A stretch of DNA of 64,000 nucleotides from Stutzerimonas stutzeri (GCF_024448695.1 NZ_JAMOHY010000007.1:1-64000); one strand, 5' to 3'; shown: positions 32,136 through 44,890, counted from the stretch's first letter. Notes: generated from the letters alone by a model not told the origin. Numbers and translations: made by a program.

Positions 32136-32613
32136 TTGGCTCGCTTCAAGACCTGCGCGTGCTGGCTGAAAGAACACCTGGCGATCCCAGTGTGAGGGTG
32201 ACGCAGCGCGACGGCTGTCCTTCGAGCGCCAGCTCCAGGCTGCCGGAGATACAGAAGAAGGATCACATTTTGCCTGAGTGAAGTGCTCGCGCAGATTCTT
32301 GAGGCGGTGGACGGTAAGCGTGTAGACCTTGTAGTTTCCGATATGGCACCCAATATGAGTGTTATGAAGCCTGATCAGGCTCGTGCGTTTTTTATTAGCG
32401 AGCTGGCGCTGGATCTGGCCATGCGCGTTTTGCGTCCGGGTGGCGATTTTCTGGTCAAGATATTTCAGGGCGACGGCTTCGACGCTAACCCGAAGGGTAT
32501 CCGCCAGAGCTTCGATCAAGGTGCGGATATGCAAGCCTTTGTCCAGAGACCGTTCTTGCGAACAGTGAATGCTGGCGCGAGGTTTTCGCGCCGATCCGGC
32601 GCAAGCGGGCTAA
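32136..32613 (+). pseudogene. rlmE: Decayed 23S rRNA methyltransferase RlmE (FtsJ)
   Basis: RlmE methylates U2552 of 23S rRNA. This is its standard locus, divergent from yhbY and upstream of ftsH, but only pieces remain. (1) TTG at 32136 reads LARFKTCACWLKEHL, matching the N terminus. (2) After a lost base the frame from 32183 reads [11 protein letters not shown] and later [10 protein letters not shown], with the catalytic Lys of YKLLEI changed to Arg. (3) About 50 residues with SAM motif DLGAAPGGWSQ are deleted. (4) From 32282, [19 protein letters not shown] and [12 protein letters not shown] are well kept. (5) Another shift near 32515 leads to [11 protein letters not shown], then TGA, then [14 protein letters not shown]. 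It cannot encode a working enzyme. Confidence 0.92.
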
Positions 32614-32741
32614 CATTGTTTCATACGGGGTTACAGACCAGCTCGCGTGTTTGGGCGGGTTGTGTAGTAAGTTAGCAAGAGCAGCCAACAGGGCCGTCAC
32701 GCGGGCCAACGACAGCGGGTCTGTTCCAGAGGGTAACGAAT

Positions 32742-34661
<1,920 letters not shown>

Positions 34662-34675
34662 GCCAAGGCTTCTAA

Positions 34676-35527
34676 ATGACTGAAACGATACACCCGACCC
34701 GACTGTCCTGCGGCAGTCGGGTTCTTGATTTATCGCGCCCGCATGTCATGGGCATTCTCAACGTTACCCCCGACTCGTTTTCCGACGGTGGCAGGCACGC
34801 CGGTGTCGATGCCGCATTGCGCCATGCCGTTGCGATGGTGGCAGCTGGTGCAAGCCTGGTAGATGTAGGTGGGGAGTCGACTCGCCCCGGTGCACGTGCT
34901 GTCTCGCCGACTGAGGAGTTGGAACGTGTCGCCCCTGTCGTGGAGGCCATCGCGCGCGAACTCGATGTGATCATTTCGGTGGATACGTCCACGCCGGCCG
35001 TGATGCGCGAGTGCGCACGCCTGGGCGCAGGCCTGATCAACGATGTGCGTTCGCTCATGCGTGATGGTGCGCTGGATGCTGCAGCCGACAGTGGCCTTCC
35101 GGTATGCCTGATGCATATGCATGGTGAGCCGGGTGATATGCAGGACGATCCGCGCTACGACAACGTGACCGATGCGGTTTACGCGTTTCTCTCCGAGCGT
35201 ATGGCCGCATGTGCTGCAGCGGGGATTGCCGGCGAGCGAGTCGTGCTTGATCCGGGCTTCGGCTTCGCCAAGAATCTTTCGCACAATCTGAGTTTGTTCA
35301 AGCATATGGAGCGCCTGCACGCACTGGGGCGTCCGTTGCTGGTTGGCGTTTCGCGGAAAAGCATGATCGGGCAGGCGCTTGGCCGGGAGGTCTCGCAGCG
35401 CCTGTATGGCAGTCTGGGGCTGGCGGCACTGGCTGTCAGCATGGGCGCTCGAATCGTGCGTGTGCATGATGTGGCTGAAACAGTTGATGTGGTTCGAATG
35501 ATTGCTGCGGTACAGGCTGCAGAATAG
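34676..35527 (+). CDS. folP: Dihydropteroate synthase FolP
   Basis: FolP joins p-aminobenzoate to dihydropterin pyrophosphate in folate synthesis and is the sulphonamide target. The 283-residue TIM barrel has the two family signatures MGILNVTPDSFSDGG (residues 24-38) and LVDVGGESTRPGA, then VLDPGFGFAK and VGVSRKSMIG. It follows ftsH by 14 bases and precedes glmM by 9. Confidence 0.97.
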   Translation: MTETIHPTRLSCGSRVLDLSRPHVMGILNVTPDSFSDGGRHAGVDAALRHAVAMVAAGASLVDVGGESTRPGARAVSPTEELERVAPVVEAIARELDVIISVDTSTPAVMRECARLGAGLINDVRSLMRDGALDAAADSGLPVCLMHMHGEPGDMQDDPRYDNVTDAVYAFLSERMAACAAAGIAGERVVLDPGFGFAKNLSHNLSLFKHMERLHALGRPLLVGVSRKSMIGQALGREVSQRLYGSLGLAALAVSMGARIVRVHDVAETVDVVRMIAAVQAAE

Positions 35528-35536
35528 GGAATAAGC

Positions 35537-36874
35537 ATGAGCAGAAAATATTTTGGGACCGATGGCATTCGCGGCCATGTAGGACAATTTCCGATAACTC
35601 CGGATTTCATGCTCAAGCTTGGCTGGGCGGCGGGGATGGCATTTCGCAAGCAGGGGAAATGCCGCATCCTGGTTGGCAAGGACACGCGCATTTCAGGCTA
35701 TATGTTCGAGTCCGCTCTGCAGGCCGGCCTTTCCGCAGCGGGCGCAGATGTACTTCTGCTCGGCCCGATGCCGACTCCGGCGGTGGCCTATCTGACCCGT
35801 ACCTTCCACGCTGAGGCGGGTATCGTCATCAGCGCTTCGCACAATCCGCATCATGACAACGGCATCAAGTTCTTCTCCGGGCGCGGGACCAAGCTCCCCG
35901 ATGAGGTCGAGTTGATGATCGAGGAGCTGATCGATACGCCGATGACGGTGGTTGAATCCGCCCAGTTGGGCAAGGCTTCACGTATCAATGATGCGGCTGG
36001 ACGCTATATCGAGTTCTGCAAGAGCAGTGTACCGACCAGTACCGACTTTTCTGGTCTCAAACTGGTGGTCGATTGTGCGCATGGTGCGACTTACAAGGTG
36101 GCGCCCAGTGTATTTCGCGAACTGGGCGCAGAAGTGGTGGTAATCGCCGCGCAGCCTGACGGCCTCAATATCAATGCGGATGTCGGTTCGACCCATGCAG
36201 GGCAGCTGCAGAGGGCAGTGATCGAGCATGGCGCCGATCTTGGTATCGCCTTCGATGGCGATGGCGACCGCGTGATGATGGTCGACCACACAGGGGCTCT
36301 GGTCGACGGTGACGAGCTGCTCTATGTGATTGCGACCGATCTGCAAGAGCGTGGGCGTCTTGAGGGTGGCGTGGTCGGTACTCTGATGAGCAATCTTGGG
36401 CTTGAGCTTGCGCTCAAGGAGCGCGAGATTCCTTTTGTTCGCGCCAAGGTGGGTGACAGGTATGTAATGGCAGAGATGCTGGAGCGTAACTGGGTGCTGG
36501 GTGGCGAGAATTCAGGGCACATCGTCTGCTCGCAGCATGTGAGCACGGGCGATGCAATCATTGCCGCATTGCAGGTACTGCTTGCGCTCCGGCGGCGCGG
36601 ACAAAGCCTGGCGCAAGAACGTCTGGCCTGGAAAAAATGCCCGCAGGTGCTGATCAATGTTCGGTTTTCCGGGGATCGTGATCCGATTGCCGACCCGCAG
36701 GTGCAAGCTGTCTGTGACAGCGTTACCGAGCGAATGGCAGGACGTGGGCGGGTGCTCTTGCGCAAGTCCGGAACCGAGCCGCTGGTGCGGGTGATGGTTG
36801 AGGGTGACGATGAAAGTCGGGTACGCAGCTATGCCGAAGAGCTGGCAGCTGTGGTTGCTGAAGTTTGTGCGTGA
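35537..36874 (+). CDS. glmM: Phosphoglucosamine mutase GlmM
   Basis: GlmM converts glucosamine 6-phosphate to glucosamine 1-phosphate for peptidoglycan and lipopolysaccharide. The 445-residue protein has the phosphorylated serine at residue 101 in [17 protein letters not shown], the metal loop [12 protein letters not shown] and the C-terminal phosphate loop [15 protein letters not shown]. folP-glmM order is conserved. Confidence 0.98.
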   Translation: MSRKYFGTDGIRGHVGQFPITPDFMLKLGWAAGMAFRKQGKCRILVGKDTRISGYMFESALQAGLSAAGADVLLLGPMPTPAVAYLTRTFHAEAGIVISASHNPHHDNGIKFFSGRGTKLPDEVELMIEELIDTPMTVVESAQLGKASRINDAAGRYIEFCKSSVPTSTDFSGLKLVVDCAHGATYKVAPSVFRELGAEVVVIAAQPDGLNINADVGSTHAGQLQRAVIEHGADLGIAFDGDGDRVMMVDHTGALVDGDELLYVIATDLQERGRLEGGVVGTLMSNLGLELALKEREIPFVRAKVGDRYVMAEMLERNWVLGGENSGHIVCSQHVSTGDAIIAALQVLLALRRRGQSLAQERLAWKKCPQVLINVRFSGDRDPIADPQVQAVCDSVTERMAGRGRVLLRKSGTEPLVRVMVEGDDESRVRSYAEELAAVVAEVCA

Positions 36875-36940
36875 TTCTCGCTTGCCAGGTTGGTTTTCGT
36901 TGAGTACCATCTGCGCCCACTTTGATCGACGAGGTAAAGC

Positions 36941-37696
36941 ATGCGTCGCCCCTTGGTAGCTGGTAACTGGAAGATGAACGGTACCCGCGCCAGCGTCGCA
37001 GAGCTGACCGAAGCGCTTAAGCAACAGGCGCTTTTAGCAACTGTTGAAGTGGTGGTTTTTCCAACCTGTTTGCATGTTGGGCGTGTCGTGAGTGAGCTGG
37101 CGAATGTGTCAATTGCCGTCGGCGCTCAGGACTGTTCAACAGAGGCTGGTTTCGGTGCTCTTACCGGTGAAGTGTCTGCTTCCCAGTTGGCTGATGCCGG
37201 GTGCGAATGGGTGTTGGTTGGTCACTCCGAGAGACGCCTGATCCTGGGCGAAAGCGACGGGGTGGTGAGTCAGAAATTCAAAGCGGCGTTGGCGTGTGGG
37301 TTGATGCCGGTGCTGTGCCTTGGTGAAACGCTGGAGCAGCGTGAGGCAGGGCAGACGCTTGAGGTTGTCGAGCGTCAGTTGGCCTGTGTGATAGCGGCTG
37401 CTGGAATTGCCTCTTTTGAGAGGGCTGTTGTGGCGTATGAGCCGGTCTGGGCAATCGGGTCTGGATTGACGGCGACGCCCGAGCAGGCGCAGGAAATACA
37501 TGCTGCCATTCGAGAGCAGCTGTCGCGTGAAGATAAGCGTGTCGCCGATGGCGTGCGTATTCTGTACGGTGGCAGTGTAAAGGCGGAGAATGCCGCTGAG
37601 CTTTTTGGGATGGCGGATATCGATGGGGGGCTTGTCGGTGGCGCCTCTCTGAAAGCCAATGATTTCGGTGCGATTTGTCGCGCTGCAGGGAACTGA
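36941..37696 (+). CDS. tpiA: Triosephosphate isomerase TpiA
   Basis: TpiA interconverts dihydroxyacetone phosphate and glyceraldehyde 3-phosphate. The 251-residue TIM barrel has Lys11 in GNWKMNG, the catalytic His in VGHSERR near residue 95, the catalytic Glu in [11 protein letters not shown] and the phosphate loop [10 protein letters not shown]. The ribosome site is GAGGT before the ATG. The coding sequence looks visibly more AT-rich than the ribosomal cluster downstream. Confidence 0.98.
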   Translation: MRRPLVAGNWKMNGTRASVAELTEALKQQALLATVEVVVFPTCLHVGRVVSELANVSIAVGAQDCSTEAGFGALTGEVSASQLADAGCEWVLVGHSERRLILGESDGVVSQKFKAALACGLMPVLCLGETLEQREAGQTLEVVERQLACVIAAAGIASFERAVVAYEPVWAIGSGLTATPEQAQEIHAAIREQLSREDKRVADGVRILYGGSVKAENAAELFGMADIDGGLVGGASLKANDFGAICRAAGN

Positions 37697-37700
37697 TCAG

Positions 37701-38084
37701 ATGTTGCAGACTGTTGTGATCGTGGTGCATCTGCTGGTTGCCATCGCTGTGGTTGTGCTGGTGTTGCTGCAGCAGGGTAAAGGTGCGGATGCTGGCGCTT
37801 CGTTTGGTTCGGGAGCCTCGGCGACCGTCTTCGGAAGTCAAGGTTCTACTACCTTCCTTAGTCGTTTTACTGCTATACTGGCCGGCGTTTTTTTCGTGAC
37901 CAGTCTGGGTTTGGCGTTTTTTGCAACGCAGCAGGCGGGTCAGATGTCGCAGGCAGGTTTGCCGGATCCAGCGGTGCTGGAAATTCCGGTCAGCAAGCCC
38001 GCTGTTGAAGATGTACCTGTTCTGGAGTCTGCTCCGTCTGCAGGTGCTACTGGCGATGTTCCTCCTGTAGAAGAAGGGCGCTAG
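37701..38084 (+). CDS. secG: Preprotein translocase subunit SecG
   Basis: SecG is the small auxiliary subunit of the SecYEG channel. The 127-residue protein has two membrane helices ([28 protein letters not shown] and [19 protein letters not shown]) with the conserved [18 protein letters not shown] loop between them, and a proline- and valine-rich cytoplasmic or periplasmic tail. The start is ATG at 37701, 4 bases after the tpiA stop. Confidence 0.96.
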   Translation: MLQTVVIVVHLLVAIAVVVLVLLQQGKGADAGASFGSGASATVFGSQGSTTFLSRFTAILAGVFFVTSLGLAFFATQQAGQMSQAGLPDPAVLEIPVSKPAVEDVPVLESAPSAGATGDVPPVEEGR

Positions 38085-38095
38085 TAAAGGTTTTT

Positions 38096-38181
38096 GCCGA
38101 GGTGGTGGAATTGGTAGACACGCTACCTTGAGGTGGTAGTGGCCATAGGCTGTAGGGGTTCGAGTCCCCTCCTCGGTACCA
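38096..38181 (+). tRNA. tRNA-Leu (anticodon GAG)
   Basis: Acceptor GCCGAGG pairs with CCTCGGT (first pair G-U), followed by A and encoded CCA. The anticodon arm is CTACC-TTGAGGT-GGTAG with GAG at 38130-38132, and a long variable arm follows, as in class II leucine tRNAs. The T-arm is GGGGTTCGAGTCCCC. It starts 11 bases after the secG stop and is probably cotranscribed with it. Confidence 0.97.
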
Positions 38182-38190
38182 AACAAGCAG

Positions 38191-38212
38191 GCCCGCAATT
38201 GCGGGCTTTCTT
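38191..38212 (+). terminator. Terminator after tRNA-Leu
   Basis: GCCCGCAATTGCGGGC is a perfect palindrome followed by a T-rich tail (TTTCTTGTTTC), placed 9 bases after the tRNA end. Confidence 0.8.
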
Positions 38213-38227
38213 GTTTCTTCGGTTTGG

Positions 38228-38256
38228 TTGACCTGTGTGTGGTGCGATTGTATAAT
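38228..38256 (+). promoter_or_regulatory. Sigma-70 promoter of tRNA-fMet
   Basis: TTGACC, 17 bases, TATAAT is an almost ideal promoter. The predicted start lies about 8 bases before the mature tRNA 5' end. Confidence 0.9.
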
Positions 38257-38271
38257 TCGTGCCCAGTTTGT

Positions 38272-38348
<77 letters not shown>

Positions 38349-38357
38349 GTTGATAAA

Positions 38358-38379
38358 GGCCCCTATCGAGGGGCTTTTT
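38358..38379 (+). terminator. Terminator after tRNA-fMet
   Basis: GCCCCT-ATCG-AGGGGC followed by TTTTT is a compact strong hairpin between the tRNA and rimP. Confidence 0.9.
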
Positions 38380-38475
38380 ATTGGCTTCTAGCCAGGTCGC
38401 CGGCATTTACAGGCGATCAACAGGGATGGGCGTTTCGCCCATTTTTCATTTTTACAGCATGCGCGAGGGGCTTTG

Positions 38476-38934
38476 ATGTCGAGCAAGCTAGAACAGTTGC
38501 ACGCCTTGCTGGCGCCGGTGGTCGAAGCACTGGGTTATCAGTGTTGGGGCGTTGAGTTTCTTTCGCAGGGTCGGCACTCCCTGTTGAGGGTCTATATCGA
38601 CCACTCCAACGGGATTCTTGTCGATGATTGTGAAAAGGTCAGTCGTCAACTCAGCGGTGTTCTTGACGTTGAAGATCCCATCAGCAGCGACTACACCCTT
38701 GAAGTGTCTTCGCCTGGGTTGGATCGACCACTGTTCACGCTTGAGCAGTACGCTGCGAATGTAGGCGAACAGATAAAAATCAAGCTGCGCTCGCCCTTCG
38801 AGGGCCGGCGCAATTTCCAGGGTCTTCTCCGCGGGGTGGAAGAGCAGGATGTGGTGGTGCTGGTTGATGACCACGAATATCTATTGCCGATCGACATGAT
38901 CGACAAGGCAAATATTGTTCCCCGTTTTGAGTGA
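38476..38934 (+). CDS. rimP: Ribosome maturation factor RimP
   Basis: RimP assists 30S subunit assembly. The 152-residue protein shows [19 protein letters not shown], the signature [19 protein letters not shown] near residue 76, and the C-terminal SH3-like [27 protein letters not shown]. The ATG at 38476 follows GAGGGG by 5 bases; the in-frame TTG just before it is too close to the ribosome site. Confidence 0.97.
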   Translation: MSSKLEQLHALLAPVVEALGYQCWGVEFLSQGRHSLLRVYIDHSNGILVDDCEKVSRQLSGVLDVEDPISSDYTLEVSSPGLDRPLFTLEQYAANVGEQIKIKLRSPFEGRRNFQGLLRGVEEQDVVVLVDDHEYLLPIDMIDKANIVPRFE

Positions 38935-38982
38935 AACGCGGTTCCCGCGGACCCCAATGGATTGCGAAAGGCGAGGCGTACG

Positions 38983-40464
38983 ATGAGCAAAGAAGTACTG
39001 CTGGTTGTGGAGTCGGTATCCAATGAAAAAGGCGTACCGGCCAGTGTGATTTTCGAGGCGCTGGAGTTGGCTTTGGCCACTGCCACCAAGAAGCGCTTCG
39101 AAGACGAAGTTGACCTGCGTGTGGAAATCAATCGGCAGAACGGTAGTTACGAAACGTTCCGTCGCTGGACCGTTGTCGAGGAAGAGAATTTCGACGATCC
39201 AGCGCACCAGTTGACGACCGATATGGAGCAGGCTCGTGAAGCCAATGCCAAGGTTGGCGATGTGCTTGAAGTCAAGATCGAGTCCATTGAGTTTGGTCGC
39301 ATTGCCGCCCAGACCGCCAAGCAGGTCATCGTGCAGAAAGTGCGCGAGGCCGAGCGTGCGCAAGTTGTCGAGGCCTATCGCGACCGTCTGGGTGAGATTA
39401 TTTCCGGCACAGTCAAGAAGGTGACGCGTGACAGCGTCATCGTCGATCTGGGCAACAATGCCGAGGCGCTGCTGGCGCGCGAGGACATCATTGCCCGCGA
39501 AACTTTCCGTGTCGGCGCTCGCGTGCGTGCGCTGCTCAAGGAAATCCGTACCGAGAACCGCGGCCCGCAACTGATTCTGTCGCGCACCGCGCCGCAGATG
39601 CTGATTGAGTTGTTCCGTATCGAAGTGCCGGAAATCGCCGAAGAGTTGATCGAGGTGATGGGTGCTTCGCGTGACCCTGGCTCCCGGGCCAAGATCGCGG
39701 TTCGCTCCAAGGACAAGCGCATCGACCCGCAGGGCGCCTGCATCGGCATGCGTGGTTCGCGTGTCCAAGCGGTATCTGGCGAGATCGGTGGCGAGCGCGT
39801 CGATATCGTGCTGTGGGATGAAAACCCCGCACAGTTTGTCATCAACGCAATGGCGCCGGCTGAAGTGGCGGCCATCATCGTCGATGAGGATGCCCATGCC
39901 ATGGATATCGCAGTCGGTGAAGATAATCTGGCCCAGGCCATCGGTCGCGGCGGCCAGAACGTGCGCCTGGCCAGTCAGCTGACCGGCTGGACGCTAAATG
40001 TGATGACCGAGGACGACATTCAGGCCAAGCAGCAGGAAGAAACGGGCGACATCCTGCGTAATTTCATTGAAGAGCTGGATGTCGATGAAGAGCTGGCACA
40101 AGTACTGGTCGAAGAGGGTTTCACGTCCCTCGAAGAGATCGCCTACGTCCCCATGGAGGAAATGCTCGGCATCGAAGGCTTCGACGAAGACATCGTCAAT
40201 GAGCTACGAACCCGTGCCAAGGATCGTCTGCTGACCAAGGCGATCGCAACGGAAGAAAAACTGGCAGATGCTCAGCCAGCCGAGGATTTGCTTGCGCTGG
40301 AAGGCATGAACAAGGAACTGGCGGTCGAGTTGGCAGTACGGGGTGTCATCACCCGTGAAGACCTGGCCGAGCAGTCGATTGACGACCTGCTCGACATAGA
40401 CGGCATGGATGAAGAACGTGCCGGCAAGCTGATCATGGCCGCCCGAGCCCATTGGTTCGAGTAA
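38983..40464 (+). CDS. nusA: Transcription factor NusA
   Basis: NusA modulates pausing, termination and antitermination on RNA polymerase. The 493-residue protein has the N-terminal polymerase-binding domain, an S1 domain ([28 protein letters not shown]), two KH domains ([46 protein letters not shown]) and two acidic C-terminal repeats ([36 protein letters not shown]). The ATG at 38983 gives [17 protein letters not shown], the normal N terminus. Confidence 0.98.
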   Translation: MSKEVLLVVESVSNEKGVPASVIFEALELALATATKKRFEDEVDLRVEINRQNGSYETFRRWTVVEEENFDDPAHQLTTDMEQAREANAKVGDVLEVKIESIEFGRIAAQTAKQVIVQKVREAERAQVVEAYRDRLGEIISGTVKKVTRDSVIVDLGNNAEALLAREDIIARETFRVGARVRALLKEIRTENRGPQLILSRTAPQMLIELFRIEVPEIAEELIEVMGASRDPGSRAKIAVRSKDKRIDPQGACIGMRGSRVQAVSGEIGGERVDIVLWDENPAQFVINAMAPAEVAAIIVDEDAHAMDIAVGEDNLAQAIGRGGQNVRLASQLTGWTLNVMTEDDIQAKQQEETGDILRNFIEELDVDEELAQVLVEEGFTSLEEIAYVPMEEMLGIEGFDEDIVNELRTRAKDRLLTKAIATEEKLADAQPAEDLLALEGMNKELAVELAVRGVITREDLAEQSIDDLLDIDGMDEERAGKLIMAARAHWFE

Positions 40465-40492
40465 GTAATTAGCGGCCTGAGGAGAGAGATGC

Positions 40493-42979
40493 ATGACGCA
40501 AGTCACGGTGAAAGAACTGGCCCAGGTGGTCGCCACACCGGTCGAGCGACTGCTGCAGCAGATGCGTGAGGCAGGACTGCCGCACACCAGCGCCGAGCAA
40601 GTAGTGACCGATAACGAAAAGCAGGCCCTGTTGGCGCACCTCAAGAGCAGCCACGGCGCCAAGGTGGATGAGCCGCGCAAGATTACCCTGCAGCGCAAGA
40701 CTACGACCAAGCTCAAGGTGGGTGGCAGCAAGACCATCAGTGTCGAGGTTCGGAAGAAGAAAACCTTCGTCAAACGTACCCCGGATGAGATCGAGGCCGA
40801 CAAGCAGCGCGAGCTCGAAGAGCAGCGCGCCGCCGAAGAGGCCGCCCGCCTGAAGGGCGAAGAAGAAGCGCGTCAGCGTGCCGAGGAAGAGGCGCGTCGC
40901 AAGACGCAGGCCGAAGTGGAGTCGCGGGTCGGCTCGCCGGTTGTTGCACCTGTTCCTGCGCGGGAAGTCCCGGTCGAGCCTGTTGCGCCGGTTGACGAGC
41001 GCAAGAAGGAAGAGCCGCGTCGCACCGAGAAGGCACGCAGTGATGACGACGAGCGTCGTGATCGCAAGCAGGCTCAGCCACGTCCCGCTGCCAAGGCCAA
41101 GGCTCCATTGTCGCGTACCGTGCGTAGCGGTGATGACGATGCAGACGGTTTCCGCCGTGGCGGTCGTGGCAAGTCCAAGCTGAAGAAGCGCAATGCGCAC
41201 GGCTTCCAGAGTCCGAGCGGCCCCATCGTTCGTGACGTGGCCATCGGTGAGACTATCTCGGTCGCCGATCTGGCACAGCAGATGTCGGTCAAGGCCGCGG
41301 AAGTCATCAAGTTCATGTTCAAGATGGGCACTCCGGTGACTATCAATCAGGTGCTGGATCAGGAAACTGCTCAGCTGATCGCTGAGGAGCTGGGCCACAA
41401 GGTCCGACTGGTCAGCGACAATGCCCTGGAAGAGCAACTCGCGGAACTGCTGAGGTTCGAAGGCGAAGCTATTACACGTGCGCCTGTTGTGACCGTGATG
41501 GGTCACGTCGACCACGGCAAAACCTCGCTGCTCGACTACATCCGTCGTGCCAAGGTTGCGACTGGCGAAGCTGGCGGCATCACCCAGCATATCGGTGCCT
41601 ACCATGTGGAAACCGAGCGCGGAATGGTTACCTTCCTGGATACTCCGGGTCACGCGGCCTTTACCGCCATGCGTGCCCGTGGGGCCAAGGCGACCGATAT
41701 CGTGATTCTGGTGGTTGCTGCCGACGATGGCGTGATGCCGCAGACTCAGGAAGCCGTCCAGCATGCGAAGGCTGCTGGCGTGCCGATCGTGGTTGCGGTG
41801 AACAAGATCGACAAGCCGGATGCCAACCCGGACAACATCAAGAACGGCCTGGCTGCGCTGGATGTGATTCCCGAGGAATGGGGCGGCGACACGCCGTTCG
41901 TATCTGTATCGGCGAAGATGGGTACAGGCGTAGACGAGCTGCTTGAGGCTGTGCTGCTGCAGGCCGAGCTGCTGGAACTCACGGCTACGCCTTCGGCTCC
42001 CGGCCGTGGTGTGGTGGTTGAATCGCGTCTCGACAAGGGACGTGGTCCGGTGGCGACCGTTCTGGTACAGGAAGGCACCTTGCGTCAGGGCGACATGGCC
42101 CTGGTCGGCTCGACCTTCGGCCGCATTCGCGCGATGCTCGATGAGAACGGCAAGTCCATCAAGGAAGCGGGTCCCTCGATTCCAGTGGAGATCCTCGGTC
42201 TGGATGGCACCCCTGAAGCAGGTGACGAACTCAGCGTGCTGAGCGATGAGAAGAAGGCGCGTGAAGTAGCGCTGTTCCGTCAGGGCAAGTTCCGCGAAGT
42301 CAAACTCGCCCGCGCCCATGCCGGCAAGCTGGAAAATATCTTCGAGAACATGGGGCAGGAAGAGAAGAAGACGCTCAATATCGTCCTCAAATCCGATGTC
42401 CGTGGCTCCCTCGAAGCCTTGCAAGGCTCGCTCAGCGGGCTCGGCAATGATGAAGTGCAGGTGCGCGTGATTGGTGGCGGTGTCGGTGGTATCACCGAGA
42501 GCGATGCCAACCTGGCGCTGGCATCCAATGCGGTGCTGTTCGGCTTCAACGTGCGGGCCGACGCGGGCGCACGCAGGATCGTCGAGCAGGAAGGTCTGGA
42601 TCTGCGTTACTACAACGTGATCTACGACATCATCGAAGACGTCAAGAAAGCGTTGACCGGCATGCTCGGCAGTGATGTTCGCGAGAATATCCTGGGTATT
42701 GCGGAAGTGCGTGACGTGTTCCGTTCGCCGAAGTTCGGTGCCGTTGCTGGATGCATGGTCCTCGAGGGCATGGTGCACCGCAACCGTCCTATCCGTGTAT
42801 TGCGTGACGATGTGGTCATTTTCGAAGGTGAGCTGGAATCGCTGCGTCGCTTCAAGGATGACGTTGCCGAAGTGCGTGCCGGTATGGAATGCGGCATCGC
42901 GGTGAAGAGCTATAACGACGTGAAGGCTGGCGACAAGATCGAAGTCTTCGAGAAAGTCGAAGTGGCACGTTCGCTGTAA
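40493..42979 (+). CDS. infB: Translation initiation factor IF-2
   Basis: IF-2 is the GTPase that brings fMet-tRNA to the 30S subunit. The 828-residue protein has the N-terminal IF2_N module ([25 protein letters not shown]), a charged E/R/A-rich linker, a second IF2_N, then the G domain with GHVDHGKT (residues 337-344), DTPGHAAF and NKID, and domains II-IV. In-frame internal starts for a shorter IF-2 form are possible but not assigned. GAGGAGAG precedes the ATG. Confidence 0.98.
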   Translation: MTQVTVKELAQVVATPVERLLQQMREAGLPHTSAEQVVTDNEKQALLAHLKSSHGAKVDEPRKITLQRKTTTKLKVGGSKTISVEVRKKKTFVKRTPDEIEADKQRELEEQRAAEEAARLKGEEEARQRAEEEARRKTQAEVESRVGSPVVAPVPAREVPVEPVAPVDERKKEEPRRTEKARSDDDERRDRKQAQPRPAAKAKAPLSRTVRSGDDDADGFRRGGRGKSKLKKRNAHGFQSPSGPIVRDVAIGETISVADLAQQMSVKAAEVIKFMFKMGTPVTINQVLDQETAQLIAEELGHKVRLVSDNALEEQLAELLRFEGEAITRAPVVTVMGHVDHGKTSLLDYIRRAKVATGEAGGITQHIGAYHVETERGMVTFLDTPGHAAFTAMRARGAKATDIVILVVAADDGVMPQTQEAVQHAKAAGVPIVVAVNKIDKPDANPDNIKNGLAALDVIPEEWGGDTPFVSVSAKMGTGVDELLEAVLLQAELLELTATPSAPGRGVVVESRLDKGRGPVATVLVQEGTLRQGDMALVGSTFGRIRAMLDENGKSIKEAGPSIPVEILGLDGTPEAGDELSVLSDEKKAREVALFRQGKFREVKLARAHAGKLENIFENMGQEEKKTLNIVLKSDVRGSLEALQGSLSGLGNDEVQVRVIGGGVGGITESDANLALASNAVLFGFNVRADAGARRIVEQEGLDLRYYNVIYDIIEDVKKALTGMLGSDVRENILGIAEVRDVFRSPKFGAVAGCMVLEGMVHRNRPIRVLRDDVVIFEGELESLRRFKDDVAEVRAGMECGIAVKSYNDVKAGDKIEVFEKVEVARSL

Positions 42980-42984
42980 CCCGA

Positions 42985-43097
42985 GCTGCAAGCTTCAAGC
43001 GGCAAGCCTCAAGTGTGATCACTTGGTGCTTGCCGTTTGGCTTTGTGGCTTGAAATTTTTTCATGGCTTGCAGCTTGTTGCCTGCAGCTTGAGGCAA
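42985..43097. repeat. GCTTGCAGC-type repeat cluster between infB and rbfA
   Basis: The spacer consists almost wholly of alternating copies of GCAAGCTTCAAGC-like sequence and their complements. Arms AAGCGGCAAGCCTCAAGTG and CACTTGGTGCTTGCCGTTT form a long imperfect hairpin around TGAT (about 42999-43040), followed by GCTTGCAGCTTG and CTGCAGCTTGAGGC. The last copy supplies the GAGG that is the only ribosome site for rbfA. Confidence 0.8.
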
Positions 43098-43102
43098 ATC
43101 TT

Positions 43103-43486
43103 ATGGCCAAAGAATTCAGTCGTACCCAGCGTATAGGCGACCAGATGCAGCGTGAGCTGGCATCGCTGATCCAGCGCGAGATCAAGGACCCGCGTCTCGG
43201 TCTGATAACCATTACCGCTGTCGAAGTCAGTCGCGATCTGTCCCATGCCAAGGTGTTTATCACCATCATGGGCAAGGACGACGACGAGGATGCGGTCAAG
43301 GGCAACTTGCGGATCCTCAACGATGCCGGCGGATTCCTGCGCATGCAGCTGGGCAAGGCAATGAAGTTGCGCACGGTACCGCAGCTGCATTTCAGCTATG
43401 ACGCCAGCGTTCGTCGCGGGGTTGAGTTGACCTCGCTGATCGAGCGGGCGGTTGCCGAAGACCGCAAGCACAGCGATGGAGAATAA
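43103..43486 (+). CDS. rbfA: 30S ribosome-binding factor RbfA
   Basis: RbfA is a KH-fold factor for late 30S maturation and cold adaptation. The 127-residue protein reads [23 protein letters not shown], then [27 protein letters not shown] and the C-terminal [21 protein letters not shown]. The start at 43103 follows GAGG about 7 bases upstream; the frame is open further upstream only through repeat sequence. Confidence 0.97.
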   Translation: MAKEFSRTQRIGDQMQRELASLIQREIKDPRLGLITITAVEVSRDLSHAKVFITIMGKDDDEDAVKGNLRILNDAGGFLRMQLGKAMKLRTVPQLHFSYDASVRRGVELTSLIERAVAEDRKHSDGE

Positions 43487-43489
43487 GGC

Positions 43490-44407
43490 GTGGCCCAGGT
43501 AAAACGCATTCGCCGTGCCGTCAGCGGCATCATCCTGCTCGACAAGCCGCGTGGATTTACCTCCAACGCGGCGCTGCAGAAGGTTCGCTGGCTGCTCAAT
43601 GCAGAAAAGGCGGGGCACACCGGCAGCCTCGATCCGCTTGCCACCGGGGTGTTGCCTCTGTGCTTCGGTGAGGCCACCAAGTTTTCGCAATATCTGCTCG
43701 ATGCCGACAAGGGCTACGAGACGGTTGCTCAGCTCGGTGTGACCACCACCACGGCTGATGCGGAAGGCGAGGTTATCGAGCGCAAGCCGGTCGATGTCTC
43801 CCTGGCCCAGCTTGAAGCCCTCTTGCCGCAGTTTCGGGGCGAGCTTCAGCAGATTCCCCCTATGTATTCGGCTCTCAAGCGTGACGGTCAGCCACTTTAC
43901 AAGCTGGCGCGGGCCGGAGAGGTGGTGGAGCGAGAGCCGCGTTCTGTTACCATTGCGCGCCTGGATCTGCTGTCACTGGACGCCGACCGGGCTAGATTTG
44001 CAGTTTCGTGCAGCAAAGGCACGTATATCCGCACGTTGGTTGAAGACATTGGACGGGAATTGGGCTGTGGAGCGCACGTGGCAGAGCTGCGGCGTACCCA
44101 GGCAGGCCCCTTCGACCTGACCCAGACGGTGACGCTTGAAGCGCTGGAACAGGCTCATGCCGAGGGCGGAGCAGAGGCGGTTGACGCTTTTCTGAAACCG
44201 GTCGACAGCGGGCTGGAGCACTGGCCGCTGTTGCAGCTTTCGGAACACAGCGCATTTTACTGGCTGCACGGACAACCGGTGCGTGCACCGCAGGCGCCGC
44301 AGTTCGGCATGATGCGTGTACAGGATCACACCGGTCGCTTTATTGGTATCGGTGAAGTGAGTGAAGACGGACGCATAGCGCCGCGTCGACTGATTCGGTC
44401 GGAATGA
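43490..44407 (+). CDS. truB: tRNA pseudouridine-55 synthase TruB
   Basis: TruB makes pseudouridine 55 in the T-loop of tRNAs. The 305-residue protein has [24 protein letters not shown], the catalytic Asp in [26 protein letters not shown] (about residue 48), YKLARAGE and [16 protein letters not shown]. The start is GTG at 43490, 3 bases after the rbfA stop, with AATAAGG upstream. Confidence 0.97.
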   Translation: MAQVKRIRRAVSGIILLDKPRGFTSNAALQKVRWLLNAEKAGHTGSLDPLATGVLPLCFGEATKFSQYLLDADKGYETVAQLGVTTTTADAEGEVIERKPVDVSLAQLEALLPQFRGELQQIPPMYSALKRDGQPLYKLARAGEVVEREPRSVTIARLDLLSLDADRARFAVSCSKGTYIRTLVEDIGRELGCGAHVAELRRTQAGPFDLTQTVTLEALEQAHAEGGAEAVDAFLKPVDSGLEHWPLLQLSEHSAFYWLHGQPVRAPQAPQFGMMRVQDHTGRFIGIGEVSEDGRIAPRRLIRSE

Positions 44408-44525
44408 CCGATACGCAATGCGCCCGGGTGGTGTGTTGCGTCATGAGGATGGCTGTTGGCAGGCACGGTCAGCCCTCTTTTAAAACACGGGATTTTCCCG
44501 GCCTGTTCACTGTAAGGAGCCCATC

Positions 44526-44795
44526 ATGGCACTTAGCGTTGAAGAAAAAGCCCAGATCGTTAACGAGTACAAGCAAGCTGAAGGCGATACCGGTAGCCCG
44601 GAAGTGCAGGTTGCCCTGCTGACCGCCAACATCAACAAGCTGCAAGGCCACTTCAAGGCCAACGGCAAGGACCACCACTCACGTCGTGGCCTGATCCGTA
44701 TGGTCAACCAGCGTCGTAAGCTGCTGGATTACCTGAAGGGCAAGGACACTACTCGTTACAGCACCCTGATCGGTCGTCTGGGTCTGCGTCGTTAA
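44526..44795 (+). CDS. rpsO: 30S ribosomal protein S15
   Basis: S15 is a primary 16S rRNA binder. The 89-residue protein is typical: [34 protein letters not shown], then [23 protein letters not shown] clear AAGGAG site lies before the ATG. It precedes pnp, a conserved pairing. Confidence 0.98.
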   Translation: MALSVEEKAQIVNEYKQAEGDTGSPEVQVALLTANINKLQGHFKANGKDHHSRRGLIRMVNQRRKLLDYLKGKDTTRYSTLIGRLGLRR

Positions 44796-44807
44796 GACGT
44801 AGCGAGC

Positions 44808-44890
44808 TGGAAGCCTGGAGCTGGAAGCTTGAAGTCGAAAGTCGGAGCAATCCTCCACTTGCGGCTTCGAGCTTTCAGCTTTTTGGCTTT
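44808..44890 (+). repeat. GCTTGCAGC-type hairpin between rpsO and pnp, terminator-like
   Basis: AGCTGGAAGCTTGAAG and CTTCGAGCTTTCAGCT are inverted with 14 of 16 positions matching, and the right arm is followed by TTTTTGG. It belongs to the intergenic family seen after infB and dnaJ and could partly end rpsO transcription before pnp. Confidence 0.65.

Noticed and set aside
32283-32675. 130-codon frame that could be called a short methyltransferase
   Set aside because: It is the central piece of the broken rlmE, without SAM motif and with a non-homologous tail after the frameshift; it is reported as a pseudogene instead.
40469-42991. 840-codon open frame on the minus strand across infB
   Set aside because: It mirrors infB completely, is rich in His, Gln and Leu as antisense frames are, and infB itself is unmistakable.
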